From Pampus argenteus (Eukaryota; Chordata; Actinopteri; Scombriformes; Stromateidae): a stretch of 64,000 nt of DNA. The notes beneath the pieces are model-generated. The model saw nothing but the letters and a program-made list of their open reading frames with translations, was not told the DNA's origin and did not search any database. The DNA lies in assembly GCA_036937835.1 (NCBI GenBank), contig CM072881.1, positions 4,407,001 to 4,471,000 of the forward strand, written 5' to 3'. The stretch's first letter is position 1. Each line of letters starts with the position of its first letter. This document shows positions 22,881 through 37,224 of this stretch, in pieces. The position numbers were made by a program, and so were the translations under genes.

Positions 22881-25800
22881 GTACTTACTGTTCTAATTAA
22901 AAACCTTATCAGAAAAATGAGCGCTTGAACTTCCTGTGATAAGAACTTCCTAAAATGATGTGCATGTTGATTCTTTAGGGGGAAATTATTTGCACTTTGA
23001 TTTTTTTAGTTTGGCTCATGTCCCATCCACTAACATGAAGCGAGCAGGGACCTATACTGCATCCAGCCACCAGGGGGCGATCGATGTATTTTGGCTTCAC
23101 TTTTGGGAATCTATCTTGTTCTTAATACAGTTAATGTGTGCTACCATCAGACTCCCTATGTGTCTTGCTTGGGCGCCCCATCTCAACTGCACTCAAGTGG
23201 CTGACTGGCCATAATACACACACAGCGCATAGCAAAAGAGCTCTCCTCTCCCACACACTATTTATTCCTAACTAAAAGGGTAACCCCACCACCCAAATTC
23301 AATAACATCAGTGACATGCTATCATTCCCAACTTTCCTCAACTCATTATTTAATGATCTGAACATACTCTAGTTCAGATTTACATGGGAAAAAAATGACT
23401 GCTGTGCTGTCTGTGGAGTGGGTGTTGTGTGCCTCTTCCTCTCCGCTGCAGCTATGGGTCTCTCCTCCTCGCTGTCTCTCCTCTCTGATGTAGTGACCTC
23501 CATCTCCGGACTCATTTCTTTCTGTCAAAGGATGTCCATACAAGCTACTAACTAGACATTTAAATTAAAGCTAGGTGGTAGCTGTTAGTGGCTGCGTTTG
23601 CTAATTTCTTTTAGCTAGCTAAACGGATGTCTCACCTTGCTGTTGATTAATACGCAACTCCCCCACAATCCTCTCAACATACAAACAAAAATGAAACTAA
23701 ACCAAGCTTTGCTCTGAATGGGTTGGCGATGTTGTCTGAAAGTACAGACGAACGGGCGTGCTCATTTGAAAACTGAAAGTGTCAACTGAAATGACGTCAT
23801 TGGTTGAAAGGTCACAGGGAAAGGCCATAAGGTCAAAATCAATAGGTGTTCTCCTTGGGGAATTTGAGTACGTGCACAGAAAAGTTCATGCCAATCTGGC
23901 CATCAGTTCACTCCGCCCTGCCTCTTCGAGATAACCAGGTTGCCCTCCGAGCTCCGCTCTACCTTTATAGCCAGATACAGCCAGACAGAAAGGGAGGAAG
24001 CTGAGTCTTTGTAACTTACTTTCTTCCACAGGTCATCAGTTTTGTACTTCATATTTTCCCAGAGGAGTGAGTGCAGAGATACTCGACGCGCTTTCATGTT
24101 TGGGTGTTAGCTATTCCTATGACAGACCAGCCGCCGCCGCGGTAGTCGCTATGTGGCAGTCAACATCTTGCTTGCTCCCAGCAGTGAAAAGCAGCTGTCA
24201 GCATATTAAGTCACGAACGCTCTGAAATATAAGGAGCTCCTGTTTTAAATCTCCAGCAGCAATTCAGTGTCGATACTGTCGAGGTGATCGTTTCCATACG
24301 TTTACTGTCAGTAAAATAGTTGCGCAGTGAAGTCAGCGGTTGCTATATTAACCTGTGCCACCAGAGACAGTTAAAATACAACATACTTTTTTTAATTTTT
24401 TTTTTTTTTAAAGATGCTGCGGTCCAGATTCCAAAGTGCCTTTCAGTGTTGAAAGCATTTCATTTGAATTCTTTGAACTCACATCATTTAGGTCGTTACT
24501 GTCTCTCTGTGGGGAAAATTAAACTCCGTCCGAGCTACATAACACACTGTAGCACAGCAACAAATGTAGATCATTTATTGTGTGCAGATTAAAAAATGCC
24601 TTTGAAGCGTGTTTACCAAACATTTTGAGATATAGGGTAAGTCCAAAATCAAGTGTTAAATGCTGGTAGTTGCCTGCAATGTGTTGTGTGCAGAAGACGT
24701 TGTGTTGCTGGCGGGCTGTTCTGCCATATTGCCATGTTGTGTTGTTATCACTGTTGTCAGATTTGTTATTATTTATGTGTGAGAAAGCCTTTTGAAATAA
24801 AACATTTACTGCAATTCTGCAGGATTAAACGGATTAAATCTCTGATATGGGTTAAGCTCCAAAAAAAAACACTGGATCCTACATCTCCCATAATGCACCT
24901 TAATATAATCTTTTCTTATACTCTCCCTCACTGGTAATCTTTGCACCTTCTGTTTGTAAAACAGCTTTTCTGTTATAAATTTCTAGTCTCCCTGATGACA
25001 TCTTCAGACTTAATAAATAGATACACCGTTTTCACATGCTGAGTAGTACTAACCATGGCAAGTAAACTAACCGTGATGTGCAAAAGCATTACAATGCACC
25101 TTTAAATAGAAGTCTTTGGATATAATTTGATTGCAACCGTCAGATACAAACGGAGCTGGGACTGAAGCTCGATAACCCTCCTGCTTGTGTCTGAATACGT
25201 CTTCCACTGCGTCTCTCCCTAATTACTCCCACATTTCCAGGGAACTGCACGTTGTCAAGCAAGGACAGTGACAAAGTGTGTCTCAGTCCTCTGTCACAGT
25301 GCTCACAGAAACACTGTGTCTCCCCGGATATAAACAAAGTGGCTGCAGACGGCTTTCAGGCAAGATAATACGGCAGGTTGTAAGTCACCCTGAATTACAA
25401 AGGTGGGTGAGATATTGTGCTGCAGAGGAGAACAGAGAAGTCAGAGAAGATTGATAGGAGAGTGTGATAGTATAAAAGGAAATGACTGGGCTGATAGGAG
25501 AACACAAGGAAGCTGTGTAAATAGAAGAAAAGGTTAGATTGTATATAAAAGGAATGGTTGGTTGTCCGGACTCGTAAGTAAGAGAAATGAGCGAATGATG
25601 GAGACTGAAGGGGACACTTGAGTGATGAAGTGAGTGCAGGAGGAGATAAGCGGAGACAGTAACAGTGAGCTGTGAAAGGAGGGGACACCTTGTTGAATTG
25701 TGACAGGGCAACTCATCAGCAGTTAAGCTCCTCTTAAGCTTTTGGAAAAATCCCCCATAATGAAGATGGCACCGGTGTGTCTCAGAAGACTGGTTGATAT

Positions 25801-28800
25801 GAATGCGGTGCGACCCGAAATGTGCACGAAGGCTAGGAGATTTTAATGAGAGCTCGGGAGAGATATGAAGGCGTCACTGCATGGAAAAGTGTTTTTTTGA
25901 CACTGATAAGACGCTGTAGCTACAGCCAGGATACAATAGCTGTCAGGTAACCAAGATACATAGAGAGACCTCAGTCTGACAGCCAGGAACGCAGGCGTTT
26001 CTGTTTCTATGTGATTCACCTGATTAAATGTGATGCAGAAAATAAAAGGATTTTTTTTTATTATTATTTTTCTGGCATTGTTGTTTTGAGTTGTTCTCTC
26101 TCTGATTCGTTTATTTCACGTCAGTCTTTAAAGCTTAAAATCTGTTGAATCTGAGAGTTAAAGACGTACACCGAATGAACTGAATCAAGCTGTGTCCCAT
26201 TTTATAGAGGCAGCAGATCAGAGGAGCAAAACTATTTCATGTTAAAGCCACTGAGTGCAGTTTTTGCTTTTTGTTTTTATATCTGACAGCAAAGGTTTGC
26301 ATTGTAGAAAGATGCCTTTGTGTTGCTCGCGTTGTATAAATTGCTGTCAGGGGCGAAATATTTCAAAATCACTGCAATTTTTCAGTTATACACTGATATT
26401 TACTAAAACTCCAGATGTAAGGAAGCCCTCGGCCATTGTGATTCGATTTGCACTTAATAATGCTGAGTGAAATGTTTCTCACAGTGTGATCGTCTCAAAA
26501 AAAAAGAAAAAAGAAGCCATCTGGATTCTGAAGCTATTTTCAACCCTAACAAGAAGAAAGATGCCCGAGGAAACACCGAAGACTTCTCGGCTGATAGCTT
26601 GAAAACGATGAAATGTGAAGACTCTCGTCTGACCCCAAAAACTCACATCAGTCGATCTTAATTTTTGACACTACATAACTAGGCTGACATTGTGTCCGGC
26701 GCCGGCTCTGTGAAAGTTATAGTATCAGGTGTGAAATCTGCCGGGTTAATGAAGCGCTGCTACATATCAGACGTGCAGCAGCGTGCTGAAATGGCCTGGG
26801 AATCTGTCCCAGCAAGACAGGTTCCTGATACAGAGTGTTTCTCTGAGAAGAGAAAAGCAGATCAAATGGGAGGGATTAAGAGTTAGTGTGTCAGTCTGGG
26901 ACACACACCGCTGTGATTGACGTGAGTTATGTAATAAGCCAAGGGTTGCTGACAAATGACACATGATCTGAAGAGCGCCCTGGAACTCTCTTCTTTTTTT
27001 CAACCTTTTTGCTCCATGATAAAGAACACTTGTTTGAACTTCCGAGTCTTTTCTTTTTGACAAATGGCTTCTTCTGTTGAACGAGCACGCGAGGCACAAA
27101 TCTGTCAAACCAAATAGACACCAAAGAAAATTACTCTGACTTCAATAAAGTGTTGTAAATGTTTTTTTTAAATATATTGCCTAGTTGATTTAAGTGTGTA
27201 AAATGTAATTATTCAATAAGATATCATTTTTCTCTTTGGCAATAATGCAACCTTAAGCCATGATTCAAGATAACTTGTTAATTTATGCATTTGCATATTT
27301 GTACAAGTTACTTTCTTTACAATATAATCATAATAATAACAATAATAATAACATATAATATAATTTCATGTGTTGCCTTTAATCAAATTCATGGGTCTAC
27401 ATTTTACAAGGAACCCTTCAATTATCTTAAAGTACAAACATGCCATACATGCTGCCATAATTCAAAGACAAAGTCTCTCCCAAAACTGAAAAAGAACATG
27501 AAAAGTGTAGAGAGCCCAGCACGAGCAGGTTTTCCATCAGATTGGTGGGAGTGGCGACAGAGGCAAGATTATCTGGTCTAGACAACAGCGAGGAAGCAAT
27601 CAGGCTCTGCTGACAAGAAGGTGAAAGCTCAGTGACCGTGTTGGGACAAGAACGGTGTTTAGACACAGCGGCCGTGCTGATCCTATACAACACGGCGATG
27701 GTCTCACGTCAATCACCGAGCTGTTTATTTCCACAAACAGAGACTCATTATGTATTCAACTGGGAATTGACCTTTATATTAAGCCCCTCCCCTGAGCAGT
27801 GCTTGTCCAATTATCGCTTAGCAACCGTAACTAGGCACGGCAGGCCTGTCAAAACTATGGATCCCTTCATACACATGCTGAAGCATTGCGTATGAGGCCG
27901 TAGTAAGAGTGAGAGCTGGATGCTGTCAGAGTTTAGGCCGATGTTAGCAGCTGTGTCCTGCTCTTCATTGGATTTTATAATCCAGCAAACCTCTGCCAAA
28001 GTTAACCAAGACATTTGCCAAACACATCAATTAGACTGGTCCTCCTTCCAATAAGCCTTCTCTGGTGTAATTATAGGAGTGAGACAGATTGTTTGTACAA
28101 GTATTTAAGCAGAGCAGCCAAACAAGGTTATGTTGGAATATGATACGTCTGATCTTTATCATATTCATAACACTCTGGCAGGAACAAAGCTTTTCTTTAT
28201 TTGCACGTCCTCTATATGGATCGGCCGGTGAGGACGCTAACTTTTTGCCTCGGTACCAGTCCTGTAGCACGGGATCATGTACGTAGGAAAACAAGCGCAG
28301 ATGTTTTAACAGCTGGAAACATCAAAAAGTGAAACAGAGATGGTGTTTCCAAGCAACGTACGGAGCAAACGTTAGCTTAACTCGCTGGCTAGCTACAGCT
28401 GATAAACGCAGCAACGGTACAACAGCGTTAAACTGCTTGACATGTGTAATAACAGTCGCTTAGTTAAATAATGGGTACCGGGTTATGCTAGAAAAGAGCT
28501 AGCTTATACATGTCAAATGGCAAAATTGTACAGCTGTTGTGAATGACCAGACTGAAAAGCCAGCCGTCATAGAGATGAGTGAAACGTTGATGATCACTTA
28601 AATCCGTTGATAAGGGTGAACGTTCGCGTTCGTAGTGTTGTACCTGGTTGTAAACACAAAACGGGACCGGAGGTAATTGTGTAACAGACGAAAACGGAGA
28701 ACTTCAGAGAAAAATACAATCCTGCTTAATTTCGGTTTTGAACGCATCGCCGCCAATGTTGGAAAGATGTTGAAGCTGACGAAGTTTTTACTGGAGACCT

Positions 28801-30756
28801 GAGGTGGACGGGGATTAGTGATCGGAAAAATAAGCAGCACAGTCATCTGTGTTTGTGCTTCAACCGTGCTGTATTTTATTGTATTATACTATTGTATTGT
28901 GTTATTCTATTGTAAGACACATGGCTCAGTATCAGTCTGGGTCTCATCCATTGCAGGAGGGTTAATCATTGTTTGCAGAAAAAAAACCTGAAACTACTGA
29001 CCTTAGTTTGTTTGATGAAAATGTAACTTATATCCCAAGACTGATAAATAAATACGTAGACGTAAAACAAAGATGATCCACCAAAATCTCATTTCTCGCT
29101 CAGTCAGCCTCCATGGTTCATCTCTCAAACAAAACTGGTTTTGACTGACACATGCAGCGCAGGGCGGGCAGAGGCTCGTGGCGGGAGCTTGGCCTTCGAT
29201 GTGGAGAGCCAAGTCAATCACATTTTGGTATGTATGGGAGAGGTGGCGGGGTATTACGGCTACAGTATAGGTTTGGCAGGCTTAGCTATATTAGTTATGC
29301 TGGTGGTTCTTCATCGCGGCCCACAGCGAATTCCCCAGCTGACTGAGCAGAGTGGGGAGCCTGGATGATTGCCTGGGACCTTTCAATTTACCACTTTTCA
29401 CACCTGGTCCCAGGGGGAGGACAGAGAGGGACAAATAGAAACAGATACACATATGAAATAATATGATGCTGCATTTCATACAGTTTTAATAGCTGATACG
29501 CATACATATAATATTCCTCATTAAGCAAACACATATTAGCAGGATCCTGTAGCACATCCCAAAGGAACGAAATGATCCACACGTTTCGTTTGTAGCCGAT
29601 TGCCCAGTAACGGTATTTAACACAAGACCATATTAGGATGTGCTCGTATCGAAGGCGGTGTAGAGAGGCGGAGATAGGGAGGCGGAAAGATGTGGGGAAT
29701 CACAGTATGATCAGAAAGATGCTCATACACCCTGAAACCATTCGGCATCCCCAGGGTTCACTGCCGCTCTGACCTAGATACACTACTTAAGCTCAAGAGC
29801 ACCGGGGCAATTACTGAAAAGAAGATTCCACGGGCACAATGCTTTAATTAGACATGCTGTTTTAACTGCCGGCCGATGCTGGTGAAATGAATCAGAAGAG
29901 AGACTGCAGGGGCCAAAGAATAAAAGCTACGAGAAGGAAGAGAAGTTATCATGTGAACAAGCTCGATTTTGTGCTACGTACATGTATTGTAATTACAGAT
30001 ATGTCAAAAAAAACAAAAAACAACAACAAGACCCAACAACAATAAAAAGTGACTGGAGTGGATGCAGCTTCTATTTCCCCCTCAGCATTTCTGTCAATAC
30101 TCTTGTTACTCCAGGATATTTAAAATTGATTACTTGTGCTTACCGTGCTTTGTGCATCCCTTCATTTCCTGATGTTTTTAGTTTTGTTTTTTTTATCAGT
30201 CATACAAGCTAGAATACAAGCAACAAGTGTATATATATATATATAAATGCAAGCTAGAAGTAGGTCACGATGGTTGCTTCAGCTGTTTAGAGCCACTCAA
30301 CTTTGTGCATTAGTTCTTTCCTATTATCAGATGTGCTTTGGCCACAAGAAAATTCAATCAACAGAGAATAATAAAAAAGACACAAACAGGAAGGCAGGAG
30401 GCAGGAGTATACACGCTGTCATCTGCAGCAATGCAGGGTTAGATTACCAGCAGCTAGCAGTTGGGCTTTTCAGCTAATCATCACACACACACACACACCT
30501 CATTATATGCAGCTGGCCAGAGTGTTTTTTCAAAGATATTTCTGACCCTGTTTTTTCTTTGCTTCATCATGCTCCCTACCAAGCAAACAACAACAAAGAT
30601 AAAAAAAAAAAAGAATATACGAGAAAGGGCTACACGCTAAAACAATCGATAAGTCCAATCACAGACAATAGGCACGGTTTGTGGACTCTAAAGCATAGCA
30701 GCATAGCTTGTCAAAATTTAGATTACTCTCAACAAGCTCCGAGACAAAAGAATTAC

Positions 30757-30792
30757 AGCTCTTCTTTTCTTTTCTTTTCTTTTCTTTTCTTT
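30757..30792. repeat. (TTTTC)n microsatellite
   Basis: About seven TTTTC units, pyrimidine only on the plus strand. Confidence 0.93.
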
Positions 30793-33445
30793 ATTTTTAT
30801 TTGGGATAACCGCATGTAAAGATTCTGCTTGTTACTTCCATGCTCGAGCGCGCCTCCTGTAATCCCTCTTTGTGCCCGTCTCGTGTGTGGAGGATCAGTA
30901 AGACGCGGTGAACAGGTGTGAGCAGGTGTGCTGAAGGGGGTTTGATCTCTCCCTCTCTCTGGCCTCATTCATCTCTCTCTGTCACATCCAGCTGCGGCTC
31001 TCTGACGCTACCTCATTGTCATTCTGGAGGAGCGTCCGTCCTCTAAACTTATCTGTAGAGGAGTCAGGCTCTTACACTGATTATACGGATCCTCCAGGAC
31101 GAGGAGCCTACAGCCAGCTCCATCTCAGACTTTATCTCCTTGTAGTAGGTGACAAAAAAAACAACAAAAAAAACACAAGCTTTGCACCCTTCACAAACAC
31201 GGAGAAATATAAAGGGGTCAACCGATATTTTAGGATTAATGAAATTGCAGATATTTTTAGACTGTTTGTTTGCAATTTCCATAAGAAATACATTTTTCTT
31301 CCAGTCCGATTAGACCATGAGACATATTGTTGGCTAAAGATACAGTATCTTCCCAGCACACTTATGTATGTCTGGGAGCTGCTTTCCATAAGATATTCAG
31401 GTCAGTTAATGTTTGAAGGACATACTGACATCAACATTGTAACTTTATCATCTCAGTTATTATCTTGATGAGCACATGACTGTGAAAACAAGACCCTAAC
31501 TAAGACCCCTGCAGGGTGAATGAAGCGCATTTTATAATTTTTAATCAAAAGTTCCTTTGTACGTTACACACAGATAAACTAAATGCTACATATTAGATGT
31601 TGACACCAACACACTGCTGCGTTCGGTGTTTGTTTCCTTTGCTCTGGTGAAGATGGTATCTGACACAGTGTCCTTCTGTTGTAGGAGAAGTAGGTGAGTT
31701 GACAAAGTGCCCTTCAGACAGCCATATGGCACCGGGCTGACGTCATGAAATAAACCACGCAGGGAGGGATGTTGATGTGGAAGCCCAGTAGCATAAAAAG
31801 AAAATGAACAAAATTATGAATTAACATACATTAATTTAGTAAGTCAAACTAATAGAGATATTATGTGATAGAATTATTATTGCTGTGCATCTGCAGAGGA
31901 AAACATATGAACATCCAGCAGCTTTTCATCTCCTTTACAGACGGGAATAAATATATATAATATGCAACATTGAGCAGGAAGTACTCACACTCTCCTTCCC
32001 TCCTATATATTTTGCATATTTTGTCAGATAAGCACGATCGCTAATATTTCTTCAAAGGGGAAGTGGCATGTTCCGATCGGCTGATACACCTCGACTCGCC
32101 TAAATTAGGTCCTGTCCTTGCCTCCGTCTTCCTACCATCAGACACAACCAGACGGCTGCATGATATAATCAGTAAAATGGTGTCGGTGTCCAGTCAGCAC
32201 ATTTTTCCACATAGGCAACAGTGACGCTCCAGGATTAACCCTATCTATGCATACGGATGGTGCCTCATGCTTAATATTAATGGACAAACATTTATTTCCC
32301 ATGAGACTTCCGGGAGAGGCTTTTGTGTAATGAATTATTAAAGGAGTGGAAGGAAACCAGGCTGCATGGGTTCATACACTCTGGATTCATCAGGTGATGA
32401 CAAGTATATTAGCTAGTTTGCATCCAGAGACTGAGGTGGATTAGCATGACGCACTTTTATATTTGAGCTCTTATGCATTATGTTTAGCTATACATCAATA
32501 GTCACAGCTGGGAATGATTACTGTCACTTGGAATGACCTTTAATGGAATTCTGAGGCAAGACAATAGCACTGCGGTGCACGTTATCCACATTTCAGAGCA
32601 TTATACACACACATACTCACATCATATATTTTCACACTGCCTGTTAAAATTACCGTAATAAAAAAAAAAAAAAAATCAGTTTTATGCCCCGATTACTTTT
32701 TTTTGCCTTCAATATCATTTCCATTATAGTCCCTGTGTGGTTATCACAATAGCTAAATATAGTCTAATCACCGATAAGAGCAAATTTGCAGCTGTAGCCG
32801 CCAACTGCCTGCTTTCATATCAGGGTGATGAAGAGGCTGCGCTCACTGTGAGGCTTTGACAAGGCCGAAGAAGAAAATGTCCCCCTCAGAGCAGAACAAC
32901 CAGGTGCTTTCACCCTGTTCTTGTCCCCGTGTAGTCCGCCAGAGGCGAAGCTGAAGGAGGTTAATTTGAGGTGCAGAGATGATATCTGCGTTATCGGAGT
33001 TTGGCCCAAATCAGCAAATGAAGCTGTCCTGGTGCGTTTTAATGAGGAGAATTCATTTTGGTAGAGAGGACGAATACGCGTTGATACTTTGAGGTCAATC
33101 GAGATGAGTCTGAAATGGCAGGTTGTCTGTGTGCTAATGGGTCTGTCCAGTGAAAGCGAGATGTGACAGAATGTTCTGTTGTTACATCTACATGCTGTTA
33201 AATGGTCCGTCTGCCCTCTCAACATCTGAAATATGGACCGCTTTACTAATCATCTTTGTAAAGGGCTGCAGATTATTATAGTGGGTATATGATATCTGTC
33301 ATTGATTTTGAAAGTAAGGGGTAGAGAATTTCCCTCCGACACAAAGGGGTTAAATCAAATCAAATCCTGTTGGATCAGTCGGAAGCAAAAAGAAGAAGCT
33401 AATATATTACATCTCAGCCACATTCAATCCAAACACACCTCCCTC

Positions 33446-33553
33446 TATCATATCATATCATATCATATCATATCATATCATATCATATCATATCATATCA
33501 TATCATATCATATCATATCATATCATATCATATCATATCATATCATATCATAT
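33446..33553. repeat. (TATCA)n pentanucleotide array, 108 bp
   Basis: About 21.6 units of TATCA without a visible interruption. Because the unit length is not a multiple of three, a plus-strand frame across it repeats a five-residue motif. Perfect pentanucleotide arrays of this length are usually polymorphic. Confidence 0.97.
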
Positions 33554-34164
33554 GTGCGTTAACCTGCAGTTTTATATGATGCGTGTATGAGTTAGCTGCT
33601 CCAAATCCTGTTTATTTAGATACATGTATGTACACATCCCCCAACCTCAAGTCACCGATAAAATAAAAATACAACATATATATAATATTTTTCATGAAGC
33701 GAAAAAAATGTGATTTTGATGTAAAATACTATTAGTTAAACATACAGTATGTAGCATATAACAAGAGATCAGTTAACACACAAACACAAGTTATTTAATA
33801 AAATAAATAATTTTTTTTATTGTGTCCTTAAACTCTTATTGGTAGCTTTGCTCGTTGTTTATGGTTCTGTATGAAATTCAGTCACTTTAACTTATTGCAC
33901 AAAATGGGGCAACATGGTCCAGTTACGCTGTTGAATTGTGACAACCGACTCATATTCGTGGCTGTATCCAACATTTTCTGCCAGAGTTCCAACTGTTTTG
34001 TTTATTTCACATGAGTAACGTTAGTATCTGTGTTTTCTGTTCGTACTCCACTAATTAGTGTGAAGTGGGCGGGGCTCAGTTGGAGGTAGGCAGCACGTGC
34101 TTCTTTGCACCAATCAGGAATGAGCAACATGTGTATACCTTTACATCTGAGAGAGAACAGTTGG

Positions 34165-34193
34165 TATTGTTATTATTATTATTATTATTATTA
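34165..34193. repeat. (ATT)n microsatellite
   Basis: About nine ATT units with one TGT interruption near the left end. Confidence 0.93.
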
Positions 34194-36397
34194 CATACAA
34201 CCACAAGATGTTGCATATCAGGGAAACATAAGCATAGGTGATTTCAAGCTACTTTAACCTGCTGGCTTTTTCTGGTTATAGCAGTCTCAGTCAGTTTAAA
34301 ATATAAATCTATGTTTCTGTATTAATGTTGTGTCGGTCACAGCAATAAATCAACAAAATCTTTGAAAAATAAATTGAAGATATTAGTTATAGTTTCACAA
34401 TCCCTGTGAAATCAGGTTCAGTTATTTGAGTAAATGTGATAACACTCCAACCTGTATTAGAGTGTCATTACAGCGGCAGAGATAACTGATGTTCTGTCCT
34501 CTCCAAAAATCCTTGAAGTGCGATTACCAGCAGTGTCTGCTCCTCATAACAAAGATCTGTTCTAATGATAAATATAATATAAATATGAAAAGGACAGGAA
34601 AAGAGAAAAAAAGCTAAAGAGTGGGAAGAGCCGCAGAAGCATTTCTGAAAGACTCGGACCTCAATCAGTCAGCGTTCGGTCAGATAAATGGAACGGAGGG
34701 AAGGAATGTGACGGTGCTGCTCCTCTCTCAAAGAGAGGTCAGGGTGTGCTATAGTGGCAACGCTAGAACAGTGACGGAGCAGCAGGAGTTATTTTGCAGG
34801 CACCACCTGACTGACGCTCTGGTAAATGTACTTTTCACCAGAGTCACCGAACTGATCTAACACCATATGCATGATCCATAACAACGCTGGAATTTATATC
34901 ATGTGCAAAGGAGAGAATAAAAGTTATCAGTATGCATGTACAATGCAAGCAATCTGCATTTAAAGTCAACATACAGTACTTGAAATTATATTATATTTTA
35001 AATGAGAAAACATTCTTATGGTTGCATTTTAAACATCTTAATGTATATATATTTTAAAAATGTATAAAATGTTGCTACAGCTGATTCTATATCTTTTCCT
35101 AATGGTAATAACACACTGCTCAAATTTAACTACTTTTGTCAGATGTGAGCAATGTTATCAGTAATGCTTCTATCTATGTGGTCGTTTCATTTGTTGAATA
35201 ATTAAGATTTTTTTTTCATTTGTTTACAGAAATGAGCAAAAGTCATTTAATCACTGATGTTTTTGCACAGTTGAGCCAATACTTCAGGGTCAGCAAAGTG
35301 AAAACCAAACTACACAGGGAAAAAAGCACTTCATTACTATCCAGACATGCACATCAGACATCCAAACAACCCCATCAGGTCTTATTTTTGCAGAACATAG
35401 ATGAACTGTTGACGTGCTCATTTCATTTTGCACCCCTGCCTGTAGTCTTCAAGCTCTAGCTGCAAACAGCAGCATACAGGCACAGTAGTCGTATCGATCT
35501 CCTGATCCTTACTCTTGACAAGAAAGTGACTGATGCGTCCTGTCAAAGTATTCCTTGAAGGGTTGGGGGTTATTGCAGGTCATCCACAATAGTTGATCTC
35601 ATAATAGAGGAAAGATTGTGCTGTCGCTTTCGCTCTGAGATTGAAGCGATACGCTGTTTGATGTCCATTGTGGCAGAAACATGATGGCTCCCCCGCAGAG
35701 GACGCGTTCAGGGCCACAGGAATGTCACCTGTCACAGCACTTCAACTTTTCTCCTCCGCTATATGTTCCTGTGAAACCGGCTGCTGTGATATCGACTCAC
35801 ATGTACAGTTTTTATCCATCCTCTGTATTGAGCCGCACTGATAGCAGAATACTAACCGTTAGCAATACGCCAGAGGCTGTCTGGCTTTGTGCCTGTGTGG
35901 ACATTAGCATGCCGGCGTGACCTTAGACCTTCTGACCGCGTGGAGCCGGAGCAGAAAGTAGCTGCCGCGGAAACCGCCGGGCGTCAAGGAGACAGAGATT
36001 CAGCAACAATTGGAGATGACAGCTCATTCATCACGGGCCGACGTATCCGTTCCACCGAATAGAGCACATTCTCCACCCTACGCTGCATCTTGCTCGCTTA
36101 ATTAAAAATTGGAACAGAGTAAACAACTTCAATGATTTCTACTCCTCGCATTGCTACCTCATTAAAAAAAAAACATACTTTTGATGTTTGCCGTTTTTTT
36201 GTTTTTTTGTGAATGAAGAATGGAATTGAGCTGTTAATTTTAAGGACGTGCTTTGATTATTCTTTTTGTTGAGCTGCTTTGTTTTCAGCGCTGCGTGGCA
36301 TGTAAGTGTGTTTGTGTGTGACGGAGATATTGCCTTATTGTCAGAAGAAAGCTGGCCACACACACACACCTGAGGCTGGTTTTAGAACAATTTCAAA

Positions 36398-36401
<4 letters not shown>

Positions 36402-36444
<43 letters not shown>

Positions 36445-36456
36445 ATATACATATAT
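36402..36456. repeat. (AT)n microsatellite
   Basis: AT dinucleotides with one TT step and a terminal CATATAT. Confidence 0.95.
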
Positions 36457-37170
36457 CTGGTGTCTTTCTCAGGCTTGTTTATTCCTGTATATAGTTGCAT
36501 ATTATCCCTAAGCGCTCTGATTAAAGTGCATATTAAAGTTAATACCAAAAACATTTCACACATCAAATAACAAACGGTTATTGATGATAAATACAAAACA
36601 TTCTGCCTGAAGGAAAATAAATGCGCCTCAATTCAACTCTAAATAACAACATCGCTTTTGATTTTATAGTTTGTTTTTTCTCTCTCTGTGGGAAAAGAAA
36701 TTGAAGCGAAGGGAAAGTAGAGGCTACCGACTGATCTACTGATTGGGCCCACTGCAAACCAACTACAGGTTTGAAAAGATGGAGAAGAAAAAAAAAGGGT
36801 CTCAAGTGGACTCTGCTGCATTTTGTTTGTGGTCTGAATGATTTTCTGATAGTAGATGTCTGATGTCGGCATGGATTCAAAAGACTCGACTTCTATTAAA
36901 TCCATCTGCTGATTGTGAACTGTTCAAGAAGCAACTTACATCTGGATAATTAACCTGCAGCTTTATGCAAATCACCGACTCTCCTCACACCTCTTAGCAT
37001 TCAAATAGCCGCATTAGGTCCATTTAGCAGTCTAATAACACTAACCATGCTCATAATCTCTGTGGGTTGGATTTCTGCATGCGGCTCCTGGTGATGCAGG
37101 ATGACAGTGGCCAAAACTGTTCAATTAATGAATTACCTGTCAGTCTGTATAACTTCACTCTCCTATTATA

Positions 37171-37171
37171 T

Positions 37172-37222
<51 letters not shown>
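37171..37222. repeat. (CA)n-(TA)n compound microsatellite
   Basis: A short AC run (37171-37181) passing into about 20 AT units. Confidence 0.95.

Positions 37223-37224
<2 letters not shown>

Larger units (their letters stand above)
20343..33445. other. Intergenic, no gene recognised
   Basis: Contains a purine-rich stretch (20640-20760), repeat copies at 21806-21890 and 22612-22880, a CATCTCCCATAATGCACC string at 24882-24899 similar to the one near 12170, and short microsatellites. No exon with family similarity was seen on either strand. Open frames of up to about 160 residues overlap low-complexity or microsatellite DNA. Confidence 0.5.

Noticed and set aside
28598..28846. Possible zinc-binding (THAP-like) start read around VVPGCKHKTGP on the plus strand
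   Set aside because: Only one Cys and one His fit and a stop follows within a few residues.
31016..31468. 150-residue plus-strand frame
   Set aside because: No recognisable family, crosses an A-rich run, and overlaps equally long frames on the other strand.
32815..33225. 136-residue minus-strand frame
   Set aside because: No domain or membrane pattern that repeats a known family, and no supporting splice or promoter signals; left as chance.
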